Part shown: positions 46,388-56,239 of the stretch, in pieces | Position numbering within the stretch: position 1 is the first letter of the stretch | How the letters are laid out: every line of letters begins with the position of its first letter | DNA from: Cryptomeria japonica | Lineage: Eukaryota > Streptophyta > Pinopsida > Cupressales > Cupressaceae | Length of the DNA stretch: 64,000 bases | Direction: 5' to 3' | Assembly: GCF_030272615.1 (NCBI RefSeq) | Contig: NC_081406.1 | Coordinates: 472,926,400-472,990,399 of the forward strand | Notes under the pieces: generated by a model | What the model saw: only the letters and a program-made list of their open reading frames with translations | The model's database searches: none | Told to the model about the DNA's origin: nothing | Program-made: the position numbers and the translations under genes

Positions 46388-46452
46388 ATCATTATTTCAA
46401 AGATCTCTGAATGAAAAGCACTTTTCTGCAAATCTTCTGTCATCAAACAAAG
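46388..46452 (+). CDS. LCYE: Lycopene epsilon-cyclase, variable linker exon (65 bp)
   Basis: The acceptor TATGTAG precedes the exon and the donor GTAGGA follows it. Read from 46389, the 21 codons have no stop and give SLFQRSLNEKHF, then SANLLSSNK. One base, G, is left over; joined to the CG that opens the next exon it makes GCG (Ala), giving SSNK-AWETLWP. In plant lycopene epsilon-cyclases this position is the poorly conserved linker between the YASVIA region and AW(N/D/E)TLWP. The other two frames contain stops. The identification rests on splice signals, phase and position, because the linker itself is not conserved. Confidence 0.68.
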
Positions 46453-46633
46453 GTAGGAGGACAAGCTGTCCATGTTGGCTATTTGAAGTCCATATTGGCC
46501 TTATCACATCACATGGTCCCTCATCATTGCAATTGAGATAGTTACCCATTGGCATTATCAATGATATCAAAAATCTGAAAGAAGCTCTAACTTGAATTCT
46601 ATGAACAGCTTAAGTTCTGTATTGATTAAAATT

Positions 46634-49416
46634 TGTAATGTCCCCTTTTTTCTAGCCTTTTATGAAGTTTTAGCCTTTTGGCTAAGTGGAGAAATAAGGA
46701 GAAATTAATTAATTGATTCCTTATAAAGTCATAGAAATAAATTAAAAAATAAAAGGGGTGACTTTATATATAATTAATTAATTAATTAGTGACTTAAACT
46801 AAAATAATTAATTATAAAGTCACTAAAATAAAATAATATTATTTCTAGAATCCTCTAGAAGTTTATGAGACATATGGAGGAAAAAGGATAAATAGAGGTT
46901 GAGTCTCATTGTATGATCATTGGAGAATGGATTTGGATTCGATAAACTATCTAATGCATTGCATTAGTTGAATCTTTGAGGACGAAAACCTTCAGCAAAT
47001 TGATAGAAGGGCTGGACGAAACCCTAGTTTCTTCTTCGTGGGAGTGGGAGATACTCAGTTTTCCCCATTGTGCATAACGAGTTTATGGTGGTTGGGAAGG
47101 ACAAATCAGCTATGTTACCTCGAGCTTCTGGGACAGGGACAGCAGGGGACAGCGAGACACGTTTTCGGGACGGTAAATTTTTTTGACAAATTTGGGGACG
47201 GCAGGGGGACGGCAAAGGGGACGGCTATATAAAATATAGGGAAAATTTTAAATATATAGGAAAATTCAAAATGTTCATATGAAAACATGGATAAAGCATG
47301 CATATATTATATACATTATACTCATATGAAAACATGGATATAGCATGTGTATGATACTATGAAAACATTTTAGAATGTAAATTCTGAACATACAACATTG
47401 TCAATACTCGATATGCAATTATGCATTCATAATTCAGAATTTCTTTTTATTCACATTGTCAATATGCATATCATAATAGATTTCAAAGAAATAACATACA
47501 AAATGTCAAAATGCCCAAAGGCTACATTCCTGCTATATAGTTTCATTGTCAATTATGATATGAAAATCAAAATAGTACTAATGAATTAATATTTTATTAT
47601 TTTGATTTACTATTTATAATTTATTATTTATTAATTTTAAATTTTTAAATGTTTAACAATTAATTTAACGATTTAATATTTTCTAATTATAATATGAATT
47701 AATTTAAACATTTGATATGAATTAAATTTTAACAAATTTAAAATTTAATTAATGTTGCCTTTTAATTTTTTTAATAACAATTTGAATTAATAGGGGCCCA
47801 TATTAGAAAATTAAAAAAAAAAATCAAAATACGACATTTTTAATTTTTTTAAGAGTCTTAGATGTGGGGGACATCTCGCCATACCCGGGATGGATTGGGG
47901 ACGTCCCAGCCGTCCCCGAGACGTACCGACGTCCCCCATAGCTAAGGCAGATGTCTCCCCGTTTCGGGGACATCCCCTCTAAATTCTTGGCAATTTAGGG
48001 ATGGGGGGAAATGTCCCCTGGCCGTCCCCAAGTCCCCGAAACGTCCCCGTGACTAGGACGGGGGTTTTCAAGCCGGGGATGCGTCCCCAGGTTACAAAGC
48101 AAATCAGTCCTTTCACTTGAGCTAAATTGAGTTATTTCATTTGTCATGGTGGATGTATTGTTGAATCTTTAGATTGGCAGCTTAGGTGTCTTTTCTTATC
48201 AATCTTAGCTAGGAAGGATAGCCGATTCCATTGGTAGTGCATTTGAGGGTGAAAGGTGTGCTTGTTGGTCGTTTAACAGGTCTGAAGGAAAATCGAGCTG
48301 CCAACCCTCATACCACGATTTCCTTCATCTATCCACATTGAAGTATCGAACTTCACTTTGGAGGCCAGCAATAATCTCAGTAGTGGAGGGTGATTCTTCT
48401 AGAGCATACTAGAGGGTGATTAGTGGACCAAACAGTGATATATCTCAGTCTGAAACAAAATCGAGACAGGCAGGTTGTGTGATCAACTTGCTCATCCTTC
48501 ATTGTTGAAGCATCACATACTTAGTTGAAGGACAAGGATATCATTAGAGGACAAAGGCGATCTCTCTTGTGTCAATTTAAGAAGGTTTTGAGGAGGAATC
48601 AACTGCATATCAGACTAAAATCAGAAACGAACCAGTATACTCTGGACCTACGAACTTGCTCTTATCCTTTCGATTTGGCACCAAAACTCACCACTAAGTA
48701 TAGCACTTCACTCTTGAGGAAAGGACGATCATCATTGAGAAGATTTGGAGTACATTCGAACTGCCTAACACTGAAGATCTCAGACCTTAGTTGCAGCAGC
48801 AGGGGCGGTTCTTGTAGCAGGCCGATTTGGTAAAGTGGAGGCTCCCTACATCCGATATTGTTTGTTTCTTCACATCGCCTCATCCCAGGTTCATTTGCTG
48901 ATAAAAATTCATTGTAATTTTCAGTATTGAATGCCAAGATTAAGACTGTCATTCTGTCTTCAGACTGTCATTAAAAGGGCCAAAACAACACTCCTTATGT
49001 GTGATCATTTGTTGCCTATGTAATGATTTTGAATAGCCAAATGAAATAAAGGAGAGAGGGGTTTGAATTTGCATCTACATTTGCATTTGTCTAAAAGATG
49101 TATGCCAAGTGTTCGTCTTAATGTCCCTAGCTGAAAGTCAACATTTCATAATAGGAATTGCATGGAAAATGTTCGATAAAATGCTTATGGCTGTAGCTCT
49201 CATTTCCATACTCTAGTTTGCATGTCAATTGTATGACGAAATGTCAATTGGCTGTAGGTGATTAGTTTTCATATAGAAGTCATATATGTAAATTGAAAAA
49301 GTTCAAGATGAGTCATTCTTTACCAGCAAGACATAACTTGATAATAGCAGGTTGAAAAGACAATTGTTTGCAAAATATTCCTTGTTTTCAGTCATCATTG
49401 GACAGGGGATATTACA
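46634..49416 (+). mobile_element. E: solo LTR (2,783 bp) in the short LCYE intron
   Basis: It starts TGTAATGTCCCC at 46634 and ends GGGGATATTACA at 49416, with a perfect AAATT duplication (46629-46633 and 49417-49421). A weak TATA-like GGATAAATAGAGG lies near 46887. It shares only its termini with family A. Its body contains a GGGACGG-repeat DNA element (47119-48090). Without E the intron would be only about 620 bp. Confidence 0.88.
47119..48090. mobile_element. Non-autonomous DNA element with GTCCCC/GGGGAC subterminal repeats
   Basis: GGGACAG and GGGGACGG words crowd 47128-47225, and their complements (CGTCCCC, GGGGACGTCCC) crowd 47870-48090. Between them is AT-rich non-coding sequence. GTTAC occurs on both sides (47114-47118 and 48091-48095). 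The left inner word CTGGGACAGGGACAG resembles the complement of the right end, CTGGGGACGCATCCCC. It is probably a hAT- or MULE-like derivative. The ends and the class are not certain. Confidence 0.55.
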
Positions 49417-49862
49417 AAATTTGTCATTGAGCATCACCAATAACAACCTTTACCATTCATTTTCCTGTAACGTTTTGTCCTTCACCCCTTAAAAGTGGGC
49501 CAATGTCCCACACCAACAAGGCCATTCTTTATTCCCACCTTGCTCAGACTAAAGGAAGTATTCAAGCACCATTTCAAGTATTTTATAAGCATCTTGTCAG
49601 ATAAAGGGAAGGATGAATAAAAGATGCACCCAGCTGCTGAAATTTTATCCACAATTTAAAATGAAATTACACCTCTTTCGCTTTCATCTTTCCTAATTAT
49701 GAATTTATTTTTAAATAGAAATCATTTCATCTTGGCTTTCTTTTCATTTGTAGACCATTACTTTATTTTTTATGCTTTAATGCAAGCTTCTTCTTTTTCA
49801 TTATGTGTCCAATAATATTTTTTAATTTATCATGTAAACTATTTTTTTGTTGGTTGCCACAG

Positions 49863-49995
49863 CGTGGGAAACTCTTTGGCCTCAGGAACGAAAGCGTCAA
49901 CGAGCATTCTTTTTGTTTGGACTTGAATTGATTTTGCAATTAAATATTGATGGGACAAGAATGTTCTTCGAGACATTTTTCCAACTTCCTGAGTG
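49863..49995 (+). CDS. LCYE: Lycopene epsilon-cyclase, penultimate-region exon (133 bp)
   Basis: The acceptor GGTTGCCACAG ends at 49862 and the donor GTAAGG begins at 49996. Starting with the split Ala codon, the frame reads AWETLWPQERKRQR, AFFLFGLELILQLN, IDGTRMFFETFFQLPE, then TG of a split Trp codon. This is the C-terminal part of lycopene epsilon-cyclase, the plastid carotenoid enzyme that forms the epsilon ring of alpha-carotene and lutein. Lycopene beta-cyclase has a different sequence here. There are no stops or frameshifts, so the exon looks functional. The last coding exon (family start MWQGFLG) was not found to 64000. Confidence 0.9.
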
Positions 49996-51161
49996 GTAAG
50001 GTTTCAACACAAGTTGGCGTTACATTTATAAGTTTCTACATTATATTAAAGATTGAAATACTTATATGCTATTGTATCTAATGGAATATCACACTGATAA
50101 AATTTTAATAGAGTTTATTGGATTACACCTCAGATGAAGGATTAGAAATAAAACTAAAATGGTAAATGCAAGACGTTTAGTGCAAAGAAAATATCAGCCC
50201 ATGATTTGTTATTTTGAAAGTGGGTTGATCTGTAATTAGTGTGGATATTTTATTACATAATTCACCAAACAGATCCTATTCAAATTAAATCTAAATTGAT
50301 TGATAAATTTCCTCTTCATCATGCAGATTATGAAAAAAATGGTCCTTATGTATGAAGTTTAGTGTTGTTCAGTTAATACTGGACGGGAGCATGTATAGAC
50401 AAGTATAGAGCATAAAACACATATAAAAAGGAAAGAAATAATAGCAGACATAATTTGATGCTGTTTTGTGTCTAGTAGGAAAGACTTTTTACCTTTTACC
50501 TATCTAGAGTTGTCTGTTATTAGAGACCTTAATCATAGTATATGCATGCTGCCTTGAACCAAGCACATCCATCTTGGTGTGATACTCACATATAACGTTG
50601 GCACTTGTATGAAGGAAATGAGTTTTCAAAATTAGATTCACAGATTACATTGTATGGTGACCTCAATAAGGGAATTTGTTTTCCATGTTCAAAGGTATGG
50701 ATACAATTGACGAGGGTGCGCATGTCTAAAAGAGATATGTATTGTCTAGTGCACATTTGATAAAAAAAGTTAGGTGGACTTGTCATAAGGCTTGATTCTT
50801 ATTGACAAGTGCACACCTATATAAGGAGGAATGACTTCAATTTTTAAAATCACAAAAGGAAAATTAGCATTCAAAGTTTGAATTAGAAATGCAATATTAG
50901 GTGCACACTTGACAAGGGAAAAAGAATACTCAAGGTTAGTTTTGAAATAACATATATAAGTGTGGACTTGTATGGAGGAAATGGGTTCCCAAAATTAGAT
51001 TCACAAATTACATTGTGTGGTCTGCACCTCAATAATGGAATTTGTCTTCCATCTTCAAAGTTAGGGATACATTTGATAGTGATACTCATGTAAAACAGAA
51101 ACTTTCAAGATAAAAAATGTTCAACATATAGCAAATTCTGGGCACCAATGTGAGTCAAAGA
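49996..51161 (+). other. LCYE intron, 5' part, with diverged ~350-bp repeat
   Basis: AT-rich intron. Two related blocks at about 50600-50720 and 50960-51080 share CAAAATTAGATTCACA and GGAATTTGT, and weaker relatives follow at 56270-56400. Small open frames on the minus strand reflect this repetition and are not genes. Confidence 0.6.
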
Positions 51162-51867
51162 TGTTAATGATAATAGCTCTGGTCGGTATCCTTACTGTAA
51201 CCGACAGAGCTAATCTAAATGTTCAATTGGCCTATCGGCCTTGAACATTTAGATTATTGGTACCCGTCTATACTCTATCGTATGTGCTTTGCATATATTA
51301 TCAGTAATTTACTTATTACTAATTACCAATTAGCTGTCATGTATAAACCACGATTAATTATTCAAGTCTTTAGTTATCGGTTCTTCAAGAGTCGTCTCCT
51401 TAGATCTTTAGTTGTGCCCGCTCTTTGGAAGATGCATTGGTTCATGCTATAGACGTGGCTCTTAGTTCGAATATATTATGATTGCTGCCTTTATTCTCAG
51501 TGGTGGTGAATAAGAATAAGAGTCAGATCGTATGCAGACAACAAGGCAACATTAGAAGTCAGATTGGATACCTACAACAAGGTAACATTAAAATATATCA
51601 ATTGGATTGGCACTATCATCGCTGATATTATTCCATGTGATATTAAACATTAGAACGACACTGTTATCTCTGATATTATTCCATGGGAGATTAAACATTA
51701 GAACAACATTGTTCTTTGTGATATCATTTCGCGGAAGATTGATCATACTGCTTGCTGTTCAAATACCTACATTGTGGAATTAAGACAGTAATACAATACC
51801 AACTGTATACTCTGCTATAAATTAAATTAAATAATATTCCTCACAGTCTGATCACACAAAATCAACA
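51162..51867 (+). repeat. 5' LTR of Copia-3
   Basis: 706 bp. It pairs with 55534-56239; the few differences are mostly transitions, which makes this one of the younger insertions. Confidence 0.93.
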
Positions 51868-51879
51868 TGGTATCAGAGC
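51868..51879 (+). promoter_or_regulatory. Primer-binding site of Copia-3
   Basis: TGGTATCAGAGC directly abuts the LTR end. Confidence 0.9.
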
Positions 51880-51957
51880 AGGTTCCTTTGGAGAGAGCCT
51901 TACAGCTTAAAGGAAGATCCTAAAAGGCACTATGACAAATTACTATACAACAATCTG

Positions 51958-53021
51958 TGTAATGTCCTCACTTTGAAATACAATTTAATAATAAATGATA
52001 ATAATAAAATTAAAATATTTAAAATTAAATTAAAATATAAAATAATATAATTAAATATGATTAATTAAAAATTAATTAAGTTAATGAAAAGTCAAAAGAC
52101 ATGAAAGGAAAAGTTGTGACTCCCTCAACAATGAGATATAAAAGGGAGAAGAGAACCTCATATGAGGGGGGATAACTTGGAAATGAGAAGTGCAGATCTA
52201 ATTTAAATAAAAAGTGCAGATCTGATTATGAGAGGTTGTGTCCCTTTCAAAGGGCAGAAATAATGAAGAGTTGCACTCTATCAAAGGGAATGGTGAAAGG
52301 GCGTGTCTCTTGCCAAAGGGCATACATGATGAAGAGGTGTGACCTCTCCCTCACATTGAGAGATATAAAGGAAAGGAATCAAAAGCATCTAGTAAGAGCA
52401 CCATGGATCAGATCAGATCAGAACTGTTATTAAGTTATAGGCAGTAACATCCTTGTTCTTGGTGGTATGCATGGGGATGTGTTTAAGAAGTATCCTTGAT
52501 ATATGAAGCCCAATAATGTTCTTATGCAGAATTAATAGTAATACTAATATGGACTGCAATATGTATGATAGTCATACTTAATTTCATATACGTATTCATA
52601 ATACATAAGAAATATATATACTTATAGTCTAAATCATGTTATTACTTTCCGTATTTAAGAAGATGGGATTGAGATGTTCCAAAGAGGGGCAGTCTAAATC
52701 CAAGCAATAGGTTAAGTCCCAAGATAGGGTGGGGATCAGTGACCAATAAGCCTTGAGGGTATAGACCCAAGATAGGTAAGGGCTTGGATCTGTAAACTTT
52801 GAGGGAACCTATTGTAGTTGGTCTCTAAGCGCTTTGGTAACATATGTAAACCCTTCTCCCTTAAAACTGAAGTAGTAGCAGGGTTCGATATCTATATTAA
52901 GAACTATGAATAATGAAATTAATCAACTAATGAGGAAAATAGACAAGCACTTGTTAATAACTTATTGAAGAAAATCTATCAATTTTAGTATATTTAAATA
53001 GATCAGGTAGGGGACATTACA
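51958..53021 (+). mobile_element. F: solo LTR (1,064 bp) inside Copia-3
   Basis: It starts TGTAATGTCCTC and ends GGGGACATTACA, with a perfect ATCTG duplication (51953-51957 and 53022-53026). The ends are near-perfect 12-bp inverted repeats. A TATA box GATATAAAAGGG lies near 52136. Its termini link it to families A and E. Confidence 0.9.
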
Positions 53022-54480
53022 ATCTGAGTAACAAAGACTGGTGTAGTCACTGTCGCTCAGAAAATAAAAGACATGAGAGTGGAAGATGTGTTTGTTGGTG
53101 TGTATCTGACTTACATGACAGCAACCTGCATGATCTTAAAGGAAGCAGCGATTATATAAAGAAACCAATATTGCTTGCATACAGCTTTGTGGCAACGACT
53201 TTCAAAGCGAGGCGAATCCATCACTTCGGTTGCACTTAAGAGGATATCGATCTTTGATTTCTTATTAGCGATTACCTCAGTACGATTCACATTGCAAATC
53301 TGCCTTGGACAACATTGATTTTGACATTGGCAAAGTGATAATGGCAAACCCTCAAGCTTGGGTTTAGTGATCGAGATTCATGTTTGACAGTGAATACAAG
53401 GACTGTGGTGGTGGTTTTATGAACAGACATTGATATCGATTGGTAAATTAATATATCATGATTTAGCAACAGCCGATGATGATTGAAATGAACAGAATGA
53501 CAACCTAAATATGTTGTGATCTTCGTGATCGAATAAGATAGAGATCTGCTCTGTGACAACAACATTCTGTTTTGTGACGATGACCTTCATGTCTTCATGA
53601 GCGGGTGTGGTGATCCGAAATGATATGTGAAGTGTTTCACATTTAGTGTGATCTATACTGAGACAATAGACAGTGAATCCTACGTAGAAGAAAGTTCGAA
53701 GAAGATTTGTTAATAAACATTCGATTTTCTTATGAAGCCACTTCACCATAATATGGCGAGTTCTGTTTGGAACAAAAGTTAAAACCAAAAGGATGCGATT
53801 CAAAAATAGAAGGTGAATGGATGGTAAAGCAAATGTTGTGCAAAGATTAGGAAAGAACGTTGGTGGATTGTGAGGAAGACTAATCAATTAAGAGATAAGT
53901 TCTTCATATTTGAATCATGTCTATGAATTTTCATGTAGTTATTAATTCATGCTATAACATTGGGATAGTAAATCATGAATGATTCTAGAATTGATATTTC
54001 TCTTCAAGATAGTCTTGAACTATTAGTAATCTTTTTGTGATGCTTTCAGGATGGACCAAGAAGCATGAGAGATTGCAACTTGATGCTTGCCACCATGAGA
54101 CTAAGTTTGTGGTTGGAATCGTTTACTCAAAGAGGAGGAATCAACATTCAGAGGGAGACTGAAAATTCATCAGAAGCAACCTTGGGTGAGGTATCTTCCA
54201 TGATTGGAACCTTGTGAGTAGTGTATACTTCCGTGACAAAGGGAGCAGCTAGAGAATCGTGGTTCAGAGGGAGTGGACTTTGTCGAGATGATTTCTCTAG
54301 TGATCAATCAAAAGATTATGATTCATGGGATGGATTCCCATGTAGACTGAAAGGCCCTTTATGCTGACTCCTAAGTCATGATATTTCTAGATAGATGAAT
54401 ACTTGATGAGCTTGGAATACACCAAGAATGATGCAGACTCCAACCTCGTATTTCATGAAAGGTCAAAGCATGTGGAGGTC
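53022..54480 (+). other. Copia-3 internal region, non-coding or decayed
   Basis: No Copia domain can be read. Open frames on the minus strand at 53111-53887 have no family resemblance. Confidence 0.5.
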
Positions 54481-54645
54481 AAGTGGAAAGGTATGTTATT
54501 CAGTTAAGAAACATTAGTACTAATGAATTGACGAAAAACATTCTCACCAAGCCCCTCTCCACAATAAATTTTGTGTACTTTCGAGATAAGCTTGGTATGG
54601 TGGAAAATGTAGTCCTAGCTGAGATTGAGTCTCAACATCATTGAT
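54480..54645 (+). pseudogene. Copia-3 RNase H tail
   Basis: The + strand reads QLRNISTNELTKNILTKPL, then a KLGMVE-like end, as in the last ~45 residues of Copia polyproteins (compare 30950-31054). No upstream catalytic part is present. Confidence 0.75.
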
Positions 54646-54849
54646 TTGGTTGTATTGTTTATTATACTAATGTATTCTTTCTTATTACAAGATGTTTAAA
54701 GTGTAAACTATTATTAATGCAACTTATTAATCTGATATGGTTCTTGATTAATGTCATGTGTGTGACTCCATGACAACATCGCGTGAGAGAATCCGTGATG
54801 ACCTTCTTGTACTTGTGTGTTCACCCTCTGGATGAGCCATGGTGGATAT

Positions 54850-55480
54850 CATTGTGAGGTGACTATCTCTCAATGATAAACACTTGTATATCTAATCATT
54901 ATTGCAAGGTGACGATCTTACAATATTGATTGATCACACCATTATGATGGATATCATGAGACGTGATATCTATGGATATGTCATGATGGTTGATATCTCT
55001 AGAAGTAATATCTATGGATATACCATAATGGTGGATATCATGAGACGTGATATTTGTGGATAAGCCATGATGGTGGATGTTACATAAAGAGATATTCATG
55101 GTGGATATTATGTGACGTAATATCTGTGGACATGCCATGAAGTAATATCCTTGAATATGCCATAATGGTGGATATCATGAGACGTGATATCTGTGGACAA
55201 GCCATAGTGGTGGGTATTACATTAAGAGATTTATGGTGGATATCATGTGACGTGATATCCGTGGACATGCCATAACACTTAATGGTGGATGTCATGTGAG
55301 GTGTATGGATAAGCCATAATGGTGGATATTACATGAGGAGATATCTATGGTGGATATCACGTGAGGTGATATCCATGGATAAGCCATAATAGATGATATC
55401 ACGATGAGGTGATATCTATTCCTTCTTCATCCATGAGTGTCATTATGATGGATCCTCCCTCTGAAAGTAGTCATGATGGA
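54850..55480 (+). repeat. Minisatellite upstream of the Copia-3 PPT
   Basis: Diverged units of about 40-65 bp are built from GGTGGATATCATGAGACG, TGATATCTGTGGATA and GCCATAATG. The unit is itself partly palindromic (GATATC...GATATC). About ten copies are present. A related but sparser GATATC-rich stretch precedes the 3' LTR of Copia-1 (31240-31560). Confidence 0.8.
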
Positions 55481-55533
55481 TATCACTATGTGACTCAGAG
55501 ATTAAGAAGGATACCTCCCTAGCTAAGAGGGAG

Positions 55534-56239
55534 TGTTAATGATAATAGCTCTGGTCGGTATCCTTATTGTAACCGACAGAGCTAATCTAAATGTTCAATT
55601 GGCCTATCAGCCTTGAACATTTAGATTATTGGTACCCGTCTATACTCTATCGTATGTGCTTTGCATATATTATCAGTAATTTACTTATTACTAATTACCA
55701 ATTAGCTGTCATGTATAAACCACGATTAATTATTCAAGTCTTTAGTTATTGGTTCTTCAAGAGTCGTCTCCTTAGATCTTTAGTTATGCCCGCTCTTTGG
55801 AAGACGCATTGGTTCATGCTATAAACGTGGCTCTTAGTTCAAATATATTATGATTGCCGCCTTCATTCTCAGTGGTGGTGAATAAGAATAAGAGTCAGAT
55901 CGTATTCAGACAGCAAGGCAACATTAGAAGTCAGATCGGATACCTACAGCAAGGTAACATTAAAATATATCAGTTGGATTGGCACTATCATCGCTGATAT
56001 TATTCCATGTGATATTAAACATTAGAACGACACTGTTATCTCTGATATTATTTCATGGGAGATTAAACATTAGAACAACATTGTTCTTTGTGATATCATT
56101 TCGTGGAAGAGTGATCATACTGCTTGCTGTTCAAATACCTACATTGTGGAATTAAGATAGTAATACAATACCAACTGTATACTCTGCTATAAATTAAATT
56201 AAATAATATTCCTCTTAGTCTGATCACACAAAATCAACA
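55534..56239 (+). repeat. 3' LTR of Copia-3
   Basis: 706 bp, same termini as the 5' LTR and preceded by the polypurine tract. Confidence 0.93.

Larger units (their letters stand above)
51162..56239 (+). mobile_element. Copia-3: non-autonomous Copia-type LTR element, split by F
   Basis: LTRs 51162-51867 and 55534-56239 are both 706 bp and differ at only about 20 sites by eye. Both start TGTTAATGATAATAGC and end ACACAAAATCAACA. The primer-binding site TGGTATCAGAGC is at 51868 and the PPT GCTAAGAGGGAG at 55522-55533. AAGA lies on both outer sides (51158-51161 and 56240-56243). The internal region holds no Gag, protease, integrase or reverse transcriptase frame, only a short RNase H tail (about 54490-54640) and a minisatellite. 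Net length is about 4.0 kb. It was presumably mobilised by related autonomous Copia elements. Confidence 0.92.

Noticed and set aside
50586-51089. Two similar minus-strand small open frames
   Set aside because: Their similarity reflects a diverged intron repeat; neither has a start context or homologue that I recognise.
53111-53887. Minus-strand open frames inside Copia-3
   Set aside because: They overlap each other in different frames, show no domain and lie in a decayed internal region.
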